From positions 66,355 through 130,354 of the forward strand of contig NZ_JAHVAA010000003.1 in NCBI RefSeq assembly GCF_019264485.1: a stretch of DNA of 64,000 nt, given 5' to 3'. Each line of letters opens with the position of its first letter. Position 1 is the stretch's first letter. Of the stretch, positions 1 to 8,311 are shown piece by piece. The notes beneath the pieces are model-generated. The model was given only the letters and a program-made list of their open reading frames with translations. It was not told the DNA's origin and did no database searches. The position numbers and the translations under genes were made by a program. The stretch is from Sediminibacterium sp. GTDB lineage: Bacteria; Bacteroidota; Bacteroidia; Chitinophagales; Chitinophagaceae.

Positions 1-477
1 TTTCTGGACAATAACTCTGGCATATTTACCCGCGGCGCTAAAATCGGCATCAATACTAAGATCGAGTAAACTGAAACCAATGCTGGGAATACTTTCAATA
101 GATGCTTCGAGTGCGGCCGACATGGTACCCGAATAAATTACATTGATGGAGTGATTGGCACCATGATTTACACCACTCACGCATAAGTCGGGCTTGCGGT
201 GTAATATTTTATCTACTGCAATTTTCACACAATCAACCGGAGTACCGCTACAACTATAGGCTTCCACTCCTTCAAATACATTCGATTTCTGCAGACGTAA
301 TAATTGACCAATGGTAATGGCATGTCCCATTCCGCTCTGTGGTTTATCAGGAGCCACCACCACCACTTTACCCAGCCCTTTCACGGCTTCCACCAATGCA
401 CGTATACCCGGTGCATTGATCCCGTCATCATTGGTAACAAGAATAACGGGTTCTTTCTTTTTACTTGTTTTAGACAT
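1..477 (-). CDS. surE: 5'/3'-nucleotidase SurE (partial, C-terminus outside window)
   Basis: This reads from an ATG at 475-477 leftwards off the window edge, 159 codons without a stop. SurE is a metal-dependent nucleoside monophosphate phosphatase of the cytoplasm. The N-terminus carries the NDDG motif (residues 16-19, metal-binding D17 and D18), S48 in PQSGMGHA, the SGTPVDCV segment and the SGVNHG motif with N104, all at the spacing expected for the SurE fold. The remaining roughly 90-100 residues lie outside the window. It diverges from the XRE/S24 gene, and a GC-rich palindrome sits between them. Assignment is secure; only completeness is unknown. Confidence 0.95.
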   Translation of the reverse strand, partial: MSKTSKKKEPVILVTNDDGINAPGIRALVEAVKGLGKVVVVAPDKPQSGMGHAITIGQLLRLQKSNVFEGVEAYSCSGTPVDCVKIAVDKILHRKPDLCVSGVNHGANHSINVIYSGTMSAALEASIESIPSIGFSLLDLSIDADFSAAGKYARVIVQK

Positions 478-511
478 AGGTGCAAGATACTAACCCTCCC
501 CGACATCGCTA

Positions 512-554
512 CCCTCCCCCAACCCCTCCCTGAAGGGAGGGCTTTGGGGAGGGG
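512..554. repeat. C/G-rich palindromic intergenic repeat
   Basis: Two arms of about 20 bases (512-531 and 534-554), one C-rich and one G-rich, are nearly perfect inverted copies around a 2-base loop. A further ACCCTCCCC phrase lies at 492-500, just outside. It is followed by no clear T-run and lies between divergent genes, so it is unlikely to be a simple terminator. It resembles a dispersed REP-like element. Confidence 0.6.
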
Positions 555-571
555 AAAATAATTTTGGTAAA

Positions 572-609
572 ACTAAAAAAATTAGTATTTTGCAACTAAA
601 TCAGTTAGC
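572..609. promoter_or_regulatory. Two tandem ACTAA-N5-TTAG operators over the XRE/S24 promoter
   Basis: Two 15-bp inverted repeats of the form ACTAA-N5-TTAGY lie at 572-586 and 595-609, with centres 23 bp apart. The region between them holds a -7-like element (TAGTATTTTG, 583-592 region). The second copy ends one base before the ATG at 611. Paired, evenly spaced dyads overlapping the promoter of a helix-turn-helix repressor gene suggest autoregulation. The binding protein is inferred, not shown. Confidence 0.6.
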
Positions 610-610
610 T

Positions 611-1366
611 ATGTCAAATGCCGGAAAGAATTTACGCTACCTGCGCAAGCTTCGTGGCTGGACGCAGGAAGAGTTTGCCAACAAGCTCAAGATCAAAAGA
701 TCATTGGTAGGTGCCTATGAAGAAGAGCGTGCCGAACCAAGACTGGAAGTGGTAAAACAGATCTGCCAGATTTTTAAACTGAGTATGGAAGAGTTTCTAT
801 TGAAAGACCTCACTGCAGCTAAAACAGGAGGTTCATACCTGGAAAAGCGCCGCCAGTTAAAAATGGAAGTAACAGTGGCAGAAGTGAGTTTTGTACCCAT
901 AAAAGCCGCTGCCGGTTACCTGACAGGTTATGCTGATCCTGAATTCGTAGACGAACTGAATACATTTACCCTGCCTATGTTGTCGCCCGGCCAATACCGT
1001 GCTTTTGAAATTGTGGGCGACAGTATGTTACCTACACCCAGTGGCAGCGTTATTGTTGGTGAGAAAGTAGAAGACCTCGAAGATGTAAAGAATAGCAATA
1101 CTTATGTGGTATTATCGAGAAGTGAAGGGGTAGTATACAAGCGTATTATGAAAAATAATCGCCTGAAAAATAAAATCACACTTATCAGCGATAATCCGCA
1201 ATATGAACCATATAATGTAAGCTCGGAAGATGTGCTGGAAGTATGGAAAGCGGTATATATTCTTCAAAAGGCGAATGCCGGACCCCGTTGGGATGTAAAT
1301 CAACTGGCAGGTATGGTAAATAACCTCCAGGAGCAGGTGAGTACACTAAAGAAAAAATTGAACTGA
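611..1366 (+). CDS. LexA/CI-like XRE transcriptional regulator with S24 autoprotease domain
   Basis: A 251-aa protein. Residues about 5-62 form an XRE helix-turn-helix (LRKLRGWTQEEFANKL). Residues about 95-215 form a peptidase S24 domain with the Ser-Lys dyad S138 (VGDSMLP) and K177 (GVVYKRI) and an Ala-Gly bond at 101-102, the kind of bond LexA and CI cleave in themselves. The last 25 residues are predicted coiled coil (NNLQEQVSTLKKKLN). The ATG at 611 was chosen over an in-frame TTG at 590 because 590 lies inside the promoter/operator region. Two tandem dyads directly upstream suggest it represses itself and may be released by DNA damage. Its other targets are not visible here. Confidence 0.88.
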   Translation: MSNAGKNLRYLRKLRGWTQEEFANKLKIKRSLVGAYEEERAEPRLEVVKQICQIFKLSMEEFLLKDLTAAKTGGSYLEKRRQLKMEVTVAEVSFVPIKAAAGYLTGYADPEFVDELNTFTLPMLSPGQYRAFEIVGDSMLPTPSGSVIVGEKVEDLEDVKNSNTYVVLSRSEGVVYKRIMKNNRLKNKITLISDNPQYEPYNVSSEDVLEVWKAVYILQKANAGPRWDVNQLAGMVNNLQEQVSTLKKKLN

Positions 1367-1375
1367 TTCGATACT

Positions 1376-1413
1376 AAAACTGCCTGCCAGATTCAATCGG
1401 CAGGCAGTTTTTT
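1376..1413 (+). terminator. Rho-independent terminator of the XRE/S24 gene
   Basis: A perfect 10-bp stem (1379-1388 with 1399-1408) has a 10-base loop and is followed by a T-run. It lies 10 bases past the stop codon. Confidence 0.9.
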
Positions 1414-1459
1414 ATAACGCCGCTGGTACAATTTTGCCAGTCAGAGAAGGCCATTCCAC

Positions 1460-1467
1460 TATTTTTG
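1460..1467 (+). promoter_or_regulatory. -7 box TAttTTTG of the DUF5916 gene
   Basis: Exact match to the Bacteroidota -7 consensus TAnnTTTG, ending 7 bases before the ATG at 1475. Transcription would start at or within a few bases of the start codon, so the mRNA is probably leaderless or nearly so. A TTTG at 1433-1436 is slightly too far upstream to be an ideal -33 box. Confidence 0.6.
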
Positions 1468-1474
1468 CGCCACC

Positions 1475-3937
1475 ATGAATGCTATATATACACTGCTTGC
1501 TATTATTGGCTGCTTTTTTATTACCCATACCCAGGCACAGGAAAGAAGCCTGTCTGCATTAAAAATCAACAGTGCTATTAAAATTGATGGTCAGTTAGAT
1601 GAAGCTGCCTGGAAAGAAGCTGTTGCTGCTGATAGTTTTATCCTCAATAGCCCGCAATTCGGTGTACCAGCCAGTCAACGTTCAATGGTGCGTGTTTTAT
1701 ATAATGACCAGGCTATTTATGTAGGGGCCTATTTGTATGATGACCCCAAACTGATCCGTAAGCAGCTTACCTCCAGAGATGGTGAACAAAGAAATGACAT
1801 AGATTATTTCAGTGTATTCTTTGATACTTATAATGATGACCAGAATGGTTTTCAGTTTCTTGTTACGTCAAGAAATGTACAGTCAGATGGCCGCTTACTC
1901 CCCAATCTGAACTCACAATTTGGTCCGCCATCCGATTATACATGGGATGCGGTTTGGGAGAGCCGGGTTCAGATGCAGGAAGACGGATGGTCGGTTGAAA
2001 TGAAAATTCCCTATTCAGCCCTGCGCTTCTCAAAAAAAGATATACAGGAATGGGGTATAAATTTTCAACGATACAGCAGGCGAAACAATGAGAGTTCATT
2101 CTGGAACAAAGTAGATCCTAATCAGAATGGTTTTGTAAACCAGTTCGGTAATATAAAAGGGATTAAAAATATCCTGCCACCGCTCCGTCTTTCTTTTCTC
2201 CCCTATGTTACTGCAGGTACAAGGGTTGTGCCCTATGCAACAGGAGAAAAGAAAACAGACTTCCTCCGTAATGGTGGTATGGATGTTAAATATGGAATCA
2301 ATGAAAGTTTTACACTCGATGCTACACTGATACCAGATTTCGGTCAGGTAATTTCAGACAATGTGGTATTAAACCTGTCACCTTTTGAAGTACAGTTCCA
2401 GGAAAACAGACCCTTTTTTACTGAGGGAATAGAACTGTTTAATAAAGCCGGATTATTTTATTCAAGAAGGGTAGGCAGCACACCCGGTGGTTATAATTCG
2501 GTTCGGAATATGGTAAATAGCAACCCTAATCTGGCATTGATTTCAAACCCGGGTATAACGCAGTTATATAATGCATCAAAATTTTCAGGGAGAAATAAAA
2601 AGAAACTGGGTATTGGTGTATTTAATGCACTGGCGGCACCCATGCATGCAGTGGTGGAAGATAAAATAACAGGCATACAAACACAAATAGAAACAGAACC
2701 CCTAACCAACTATAATATTATTGTACTCGATCAGGCATTGGCCAATCGCTCCTCTCTTACTTTTACCAATACGAATGTATGGAGGAGCGGAGGAAGCAGA
2801 AATGCCAATGTAAGTTCTGCCGATATAAGTTTATTTGATAAAAATAACCGCCACAATTTTAAATGGAGTGGAAGGTACAGTCATATTACGGGGAAAGATA
2901 ATTATAACGGGTTTACGCATGTATTGTCTTACGCAAAAGTGAGCGGTAAAGTACAATACCTGTTTCAGAATGTGGTTGAATCGGATCGGTATGATGCTAA
3001 CGACCTTGGATTTTTACTCGCTCCCAATGAAGTAACTACAGTGGCCAGGCTTAGTTATAACCAGTTTACACCGACGAAAAAATTTCTCAGCTACAATTAC
3101 AGCTTAACACTTACACCTACTTATCTCTATAAGCCATTTGCCTACTCCAATTTTATGATACAGGCCCGTGCTTTCTGGTTCTTCAAAAATTTCTGGGACC
3201 TGAGTATCAATTTTAACTGGCAACCCGACTGGCAACGTGATTATTTTGATTTGCGTACACCCGGACGTATGATTCGTAAAACACCTTACTGGTTTACGAG
3301 CGCCAGTGGAAGCAGCGATAGCAGGAAAAGATATTTTATCCGCTTCAATCTTGGTTTTGCAGAGTCACCGATACCGAACGACCCATATATAGTAACCACT
3401 ATCGGACAGCGATACAGGTTTAATGAGCATTTCAGTCTGGATATGGAACTGCGTCGCGATATAGATAACGGACAATTTGGTTATGCTTATCGCGATTCAA
3501 ATGGAGAACCAATTGCAGGGCGTAGAAAAATTACCAATTTTACTACGCTTATCAATGGTATTTACAATTTTACCCCAAGAATGAATCTTACGCTTCGTGG
3601 CCGTCATTACTGGAGTAAAGTTATTTACCAGAGTTTCTTTGATGTCTCTCCCGAAGGCTGGTTGATTCCAAAGCCTTATGTGAGTGGTAAGGATCAGAAC
3701 TTTAATGCCTTCAACCTGGACATGTTTTATACCTGGGATTTTAAATATGGAAGCCGGTTTATCATTGGCTGGAAAAACTGGTTGGGAGCTGATTTTCCTA
3801 TATCAGGAACTTCTCATAAAAATTATATGGGTAATCTCAGACAGGTATTTCAGCAACCTCATGGAAATGAAATTACTTTCCGCCTCATCTATTTTATTGA
3901 TTACCTGAGCCTGCAAAAAAGAAGAAAAGAAATCTAA
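1475..3937 (+). CDS. Secreted DUF5916 protein with CBM9-like domain
   Basis: An 820-aa protein with a signal peptide (residues 1-22, ending TQAQ). Residues about 30-190 resemble the carbohydrate-binding family 9-like domain (KIDGQLDEAAWKEA; VLYNDQAIYVGAYLYDDP). The remainder matches DUF5916, a large beta-rich, probably outer-membrane or surface-associated region (EVQFQENRPFFTEGIELF; SRRVG). Many proteins of this type are annotated as hydrolases from weak similarity, but no catalytic residues can be pointed to here. The gene stands alone between a terminator and a convergent hairpin. The substrate is unknown. Confidence 0.85.
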   Translation: MNAIYTLLAIIGCFFITHTQAQERSLSALKINSAIKIDGQLDEAAWKEAVAADSFILNSPQFGVPASQRSMVRVLYNDQAIYVGAYLYDDPKLIRKQLTSRDGEQRNDIDYFSVFFDTYNDDQNGFQFLVTSRNVQSDGRLLPNLNSQFGPPSDYTWDAVWESRVQMQEDGWSVEMKIPYSALRFSKKDIQEWGINFQRYSRRNNESSFWNKVDPNQNGFVNQFGNIKGIKNILPPLRLSFLPYVTAGTRVVPYATGEKKTDFLRNGGMDVKYGINESFTLDATLIPDFGQVISDNVVLNLSPFEVQFQENRPFFTEGIELFNKAGLFYSRRVGSTPGGYNSVRNMVNSNPNLALISNPGITQLYNASKFSGRNKKKLGIGVFNALAAPMHAVVEDKITGIQTQIETEPLTNYNIIVLDQALANRSSLTFTNTNVWRSGGSRNANVSSADISLFDKNNRHNFKWSGRYSHITGKDNYNGFTHVLSYAKVSGKVQYLFQNVVESDRYDANDLGFLLAPNEVTTVARLSYNQFTPTKKFLSYNYSLTLTPTYLYKPFAYSNFMIQARAFWFFKNFWDLSINFNWQPDWQRDYFDLRTPGRMIRKTPYWFTSASGSSDSRKRYFIRFNLGFAESPIPNDPYIVTTIGQRYRFNEHFSLDMELRRDIDNGQFGYAYRDSNGEPIAGRRKITNFTTLINGIYNFTPRMNLTLRGRHYWSKVIYQSFFDVSPEGWLIPKPYVSGKDQNFNAFNLDMFYTWDFKYGSRFIIGWKNWLGADFPISGTSHKNYMGNLRQVFQQPHGNEITFRLIYFIDYLSLQKRRKEI

Positions 3938-3978
3938 ATCTTGGCCGGGATTTAAACCCCGGGCAAGATTTAGATTTC
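3929..3978. terminator. Long hairpin between convergent genes (bidirectional terminator or palindromic repeat)
   Basis: Arms of about 21 bases (3929-3949 and 3957-3978) pair almost perfectly around an A/T loop. The left arm includes the last codons of the DUF5916 gene. The outer stem is A/T-rich and could act as a T-run in either direction, which suits its place between converging genes. The following TTTCGCAGAGAAA phrase also occurs beside the repeat near 55.96 kb. Confidence 0.55.
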
Positions 3979-3987
3979 GCAGAGAAA

Positions 3988-4887
3988 TTAATACAAGGTA
4001 GCAGCCAATCGAAACGTATTACAGTGAGCTTCTACAATGGTTCGTACATCGGGAGAGTAGCCACCACCCATCGCAACAGTAACAGGAATATTATTTGTTC
4101 GAAGTGTTTGAAAAACAAATTCATCACGTTGCCTGCATTCATCAAGTGTAACTTTCAGTTTTCCAAATTTGTCTGTTTCAAGTATATCCACGCCGGAGAG
4201 ATAGAAAGCAAAATCGGGTTGTACGGTTTTAATAAGATGCGGTAATGTTTCTTTCAAAAGAGAAAGATATTCAGTGCCGGTAGTGCCGTCTTTTAAAGGA
4301 AGATCAAGATCGGACTGTTCTTTATGAAAGGGATAATTATGTGCACCATGCATGCTGAATGTAAATACTGAATTATTGTTTTCAAATAATTTGGCAGTGC
4401 CGTTTCCCTGGTGAACATCAAGGTCGATGATTAATATTTTCTTTACTTTTTGTTGAGCCAATAAATAATTGGCAGCAACGGCCATATCATTCAATAAACA
4501 AAAACCTTCACCCCTGTCTGCAAAAGCATGGTGGGTGCCACCTGCTACATTTAAGGCCACACCATACTCAAAAGCATAAGAGCAGCAATCAATAGTGCCC
4601 TGTGTAATAATAAGCTCCCTTTCTGTAAGTTCTGGTGATTGGGGGAATCCGATTTTTCGTTGTTCAGATGCAGTTAATGTTTGATGGAGCAGTTTGTCAA
4701 GGTATTCTTTATCATGGGTCAACAAAATTGTTTCATGATCACAAACGGAGGGTGTAAATAAATTTTTTTCGGTAATCATGCCCTCATGTAATAACTGGCC
4801 CGGTATCAGCTCATACTTAAGCATTGGGAAACGATGACCTTCGGGTAAAGGATGCGCATAGATAGGGTGATAAGCGATCCGGATCAT
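3988..4887 (-). CDS. Histone deacetylase family hydrolase
   Basis: A 299-aa member of the arginase/deacetylase fold, bacterial HDAC-like (AcuC/acetylpolyamine amidohydrolase relatives), a zinc amidohydrolase acting on acetylated lysines or polyamines. Visible active-site elements are the His pair H119-H120 (GGTHHA), the zinc-binding DLDVHQGNGT (D157, H159) and the third ligand D234 (SGVD). Length is usual for the compact bacterial group. Its ATG overlaps the stop of the upstream nuclease gene by four bases (ATGA), so the two are translationally coupled. A link to DNA repair is suggested only by position; the substrate is unknown. Confidence 0.9.
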   Translation of the reverse strand: MIRIAYHPIYAHPLPEGHRFPMLKYELIPGQLLHEGMITEKNLFTPSVCDHETILLTHDKEYLDKLLHQTLTASEQRKIGFPQSPELTERELIITQGTIDCCSYAFEYGVALNVAGGTHHAFADRGEGFCLLNDMAVAANYLLAQQKVKKILIIDLDVHQGNGTAKLFENNNSVFTFSMHGAHNYPFHKEQSDLDLPLKDGTTGTEYLSLLKETLPHLIKTVQPDFAFYLSGVDILETDKFGKLKVTLDECRQRDEFVFQTLRTNNIPVTVAMGGGYSPDVRTIVEAHCNTFRLAATLY

Positions 4888-5537
4888 TGAATTTTGATGA
4901 TTGACTGGTTCACGATGGCAAATACATGATCATTTTTTTTCGCTTGCACAATTGTAAGGCCTGAAAAATGACTAAATGCAGGTAAAATGGCTTGCTGTTC
5001 TGTAAAATAGAAACAGGGGAAACGGAGTGACTGTTTACCCGCACCCCTGATTATACAGCCGGGATGAAGATGACCGGAAAAAACAAAAACATCTTCTGAC
5101 TGAGTAGTGCCTGTATTATCGTGTATAAATAGGAATGAGTTTAATTGAAATTGTTCAACGATATCTACAGACGCATTACGATACCATTCTTTTTGCAGGA
5201 TATCATGGTTTCCTTTTACCAAGATCATGGGTAGGGCAGACAGATCGTTTCTCCATTTCAGGAAAAAATCCATCTCTTTATTTTCAATGCTGTGAAAAAA
5301 ATCGCCTACGATTAATATTTTTTCGGGGTTAAAAAAACTGATCTGGTGAAACAGTCGCTGGAGATCCTGCTGGTAGATCGATTGAGGAACAGCAATACCA
5401 CTCTTTCTGAAGTGTCCTGTTTTCCCAAAATGTAGATCAGATAAGATCAGGGTTTTTTCTTCTTCCCAGTATAATACCCTTTCCGGCGAAAGCCAGAAAT
5501 GATGATCCCTGATGCAATGTAAAACAGGTGCTGTCAT
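4884..5537 (-). CDS. pdeM: Ligase-associated DNA damage response endonuclease PdeM
   Basis: A 217-aa calcineurin-like metallophosphoesterase. Motifs in order are SDLHFGK (D34, H36), GDFFHS (78-83), GNHD (109-112) and SGHLHPG (154-160), the usual two-metal site. The architecture and pairing with an adjacent Lhr-like helicase match PdeM, a nuclease of the ligase-associated DNA damage response set. The ATG at 5537 was preferred to an upstream in-frame TTG at 5561, which would add eight hydrophobic residues not expected in this family. It lies 34 bases after the helicase stop and overlaps the next gene by four bases. The ligase and MBL-fold exonuclease that usually complete the set are not in this window. 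Confidence 0.9.
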   Translation of the reverse strand: MTAPVLHCIRDHHFWLSPERVLYWEEEKTLILSDLHFGKTGHFRKSGIAVPQSIYQQDLQRLFHQISFFNPEKILIVGDFFHSIENKEMDFFLKWRNDLSALPMILVKGNHDILQKEWYRNASVDIVEQFQLNSFLFIHDNTGTTQSEDVFVFSGHLHPGCIIRGAGKQSLRFPCFYFTEQQAILPAFSHFSGLTIVQAKKNDHVFAIVNQSIIKIQ

Positions 5538-5571
5538 AAAAAGCCAAAGATAAAGATACAAGCGTCAATGT

Positions 5572-8037
5572 TCAGAGAAGTTGTTGTTGCATTCTTCGTA
5601 CCCTGTCTTCCAGTTGTTCCGACGACATATTTTCACGCATACTGTCTACTTTAATTGGGAAACAAAAAGGGGTTAACCGATTTGGAAACCGGATAACAAT
5701 TTTACCATTAATAATTCTTGTTAAGGTATTTCTTAATCTTACTTCTTCCATCTGTTGATCAAATACTTCCTGGTAAGCCTGCCTGAGTAAGAGATTATTG
5801 GGTTCATAGTCACTGAATACCTTGAAGAGCAGAGAAGCTGAGGATTGCAGGTGTCTGGCTTTCTTTTGTTCACCCGGATAACCCTGGAACACGAGGCCCC
5901 CGATTACTGAGATATCCCTGAATTTTCTTTTAGCCATTTCCATTGAGTTCACACTTTGTGTAATATCGTTCAGTAAATTCTCAGTACTGAATAATTCGGT
6001 AACATTACTGTCGTCTAAAGGAATAGGCTGATCGCTTAGTAATTCAAAACCATAGTCGTTCATTACAAATGAAAAGGTAATGGGTAATATTTTGCTCATT
6101 CGCCAGGCGAGCAAAGCTGCCATCGCTTCGTGAACAAGTCTTCCTTCAAAAGGGTAAACAAATACATGAAACCCGTCTTTTGTTTCTATATGCTCTATAA
6201 GCAACTCATTTTCTTTGGGAATATGTGATAGTGATTTCTGGAGTTCAAACAGAGGCGTTAGTGCCAATAATTCAGGTTCTTTGGTTTTTTTACCAAGTGC
6301 GTGGTCAAAAGTCTTTCGAAGCATAAGGCCGAGGTTAGCCGTTAAAGGCATTCGCCCTCCCATCCAGCTTGGCACAATTGACTTTTTAGATGAAGAAGGT
6401 TTCACCGTTACAGTCATTTCTTTAATGCCAATCAACTCCAGGTTGCGCCCGGCAAGCGTAAAAACAGAACCTGGTTCGAGCCTGCTGATAAACCATTCTT
6501 CAATAACACCAATAAATTTTCCATTCATGAGTTTCACTTTCAGCATCGCATCACTTACGATGGTACCGATATGCATACGATGCCGCATGGCAATTCTCCT
6601 GTTGGTAATTTTATAGATGCCATCTTTGATCTCTACTTTTCTGTATTCATCGTATTGTTGCAGTGCAGTGCCGCCCTGTGTAATATGCAGTAATACATCC
6701 TGCCATTCCTGGTCCTGCATGTCAGCAAAACAATGTGTGTCTTTAATTTCTTTCAACATTTCGTCTGCACGGAATCCCTCACTGATGGCAAGCGTACATA
6801 AATATTGCAAAAGCACGTCATAAGCAAGCAAAACAGGTTCTCGTTTTTCGATTACATTTTTTTCTATCGCAGTTTTTAAAGCAACGGCTTCTACCAGTTC
6901 CAATGAATGAGTCGGCAGAAAATAAATACGGCTCATCTCGCCGGGTTGGTGACCACTTCTGCCAGCCCGTTGTAAAAAACGTGCAACCCCTTTGGGAGAA
7001 CCTACCTGTATAACAGTATCAACCGGGCGAAAGTCAACACCCAGATCAAGACTTGCGGTACAAACTACAGCTTTTAATTTTTGTGTATGTAATGCATCTT
7101 CTACCCATTGCCTGAGCTCTTGTTCAATACTTCCATGATGTAACGCAATGGCGCCAGCCAGGTGAGGAGCAATCGATAGAATGGTCTGGTACCATGTTTC
7201 TGTCATTCCTCTTGTGTTGATAAAGATCAGCGTGGTATTACTTGCTTCAATGATGGGGATAATTTTTTCTGCAAGCTTGATGCCAAGGTGTCCGGCCCAG
7301 GGATATTTTTCAATTTCATCTGGTATGATCGATTTTATTTCGATTTGTTTATCGATCTGTGCACGGATGATTACGCCATTTTGCCGGATAGGAGACAGCA
7401 ATACTTCTTTGGCTTCTTCGAGATTGCCAATTGTAGCGCTGATGCCCCACACAGACAGCGGACGATTATTTATTTTAGCTATACCTGCCAGACGCGATAT
7501 GGCCAACTCAACCAGTACACCTCTTTTACCTCCCAACAGTTCATGCCATTCATCAACAGCAACAATTCGTAAACAGTTAAACAGCTCAGGATAACCTTTC
7601 TGTGCCAGCAATAAATGCAGACTCTCAGGCGTAATAATCAGCACTTCGGGCATATTTCTTTTCTGTTTCTGCCTTTCAGCTGTATCTGTATCCCCGTTAC
7701 GAATACCTATTCGCCATGACATATTCAATGCTGCAATTACTTCTTCCATGGCCCTGCCGATATCTTTTGCCAAAGCCCTCAAAGGAGTTACCCATAACAA
7801 TTGTAGACCATTATTTTTTCTGGAACGGTAATCGTGTGGATGATCATTGATAAACTGAATAATACTTCCAAGAAAAATGGAAAATGTTTTGCCACAACCT
7901 GTAGGTGCATTGATTAAACCGCTATCTCCTTTTTGAATCTGGTTCCATGCTTCTAACTGAAAAGCAAAAGGTGAAAAACCTTTACCCGAAAGCCATTGTT
8001 CAATGACGAATTGTCCTTCTGTTATTTTGCTTTTCAT
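5572..8037 (-). CDS. Ligase-associated DNA damage response DEXH box helicase (Lhr-like)
   Basis: An 821-aa superfamily 2 helicase. Walker A is APTGCGKT (44-51), the DEXH box is DEWH (162-165), motif III is SATIGN (about residue 205) and motif VI is QRAGRSGH (about 360). The C-terminal half (from about residue 430) matches the Lhr-type winged-helix and DEAD-associated regions. Length and order agree with the helicase subtype encoded next to ATP-dependent DNA ligases in bacteria. It probably remodels damaged DNA in the cytoplasm together with PdeM. It heads a tightly packed run with pdeM and the deacetylase gene, and is preceded on the same strand by a DUF2256 gene 86 bases upstream. Confidence 0.92.
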   Translation of the reverse strand: MKSKITEGQFVIEQWLSGKGFSPFAFQLEAWNQIQKGDSGLINAPTGCGKTFSIFLGSIIQFINDHPHDYRSRKNNGLQLLWVTPLRALAKDIGRAMEEVIAALNMSWRIGIRNGDTDTAERQKQKRNMPEVLIITPESLHLLLAQKGYPELFNCLRIVAVDEWHELLGGKRGVLVELAISRLAGIAKINNRPLSVWGISATIGNLEEAKEVLLSPIRQNGVIIRAQIDKQIEIKSIIPDEIEKYPWAGHLGIKLAEKIIPIIEASNTTLIFINTRGMTETWYQTILSIAPHLAGAIALHHGSIEQELRQWVEDALHTQKLKAVVCTASLDLGVDFRPVDTVIQVGSPKGVARFLQRAGRSGHQPGEMSRIYFLPTHSLELVEAVALKTAIEKNVIEKREPVLLAYDVLLQYLCTLAISEGFRADEMLKEIKDTHCFADMQDQEWQDVLLHITQGGTALQQYDEYRKVEIKDGIYKITNRRIAMRHRMHIGTIVSDAMLKVKLMNGKFIGVIEEWFISRLEPGSVFTLAGRNLELIGIKEMTVTVKPSSSKKSIVPSWMGGRMPLTANLGLMLRKTFDHALGKKTKEPELLALTPLFELQKSLSHIPKENELLIEHIETKDGFHVFVYPFEGRLVHEAMAALLAWRMSKILPITFSFVMNDYGFELLSDQPIPLDDSNVTELFSTENLLNDITQSVNSMEMAKRKFRDISVIGGLVFQGYPGEQKKARHLQSSASLLFKVFSDYEPNNLLLRQAYQEVFDQQMEEVRLRNTLTRIINGKIVIRFPNRLTPFCFPIKVDSMRENMSSEQLEDRVRRMQQQLL

Positions 8038-8123
8038 TTACCAGACAAATGGGGCTGTAATTAGAATCATCTAAAATATTCATTTCAGATGGCTTTTGAT
8101 ATTGCTTTATTAGAAAAGCGGGC

Positions 8124-8276
8124 TTACTGGTTATTTTTATTTTTTTTACACCGCTCGGAGCAATATTTTAATTCAGCCCATACTTTTTCCCATTTCTTCC
8201 GCCAGCTAAATGGCCGATTACAGGTTACACAGACTTTAGAGGGTAGACTTTTTTTATTGCCCTTGAATGATTTCAC
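8124..8276 (-). CDS. Small DUF2256 zinc-ribbon protein
   Basis: A 50-aa protein starting at a GTG (8274-8276); no in-frame ATG is available. It contains the DUF2256 signature: a CVTC pair (Cys16, Cys19), the RPFSWRKKW block and a CSERC pair (Cys39, Cys43), followed by a lysine-rich tail. The two cysteine pairs probably bind one zinc. Function is unknown; members often neighbour photolyase or cryptochrome-type genes, which makes its place just upstream of a DNA repair helicase noteworthy. It sits 35 bases after the preceding gene's stop. It is easy to miss because of size and start codon. Confidence 0.85.
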   Translation of the reverse strand: MKSFKGNKKSLPSKVCVTCNRPFSWRKKWEKVWAELKYCSERCKKNKNNQ

Positions 8277-8311
8277 GGCATCACTAACAAAAAAATAAAC
8301 TGATTGTTGAA

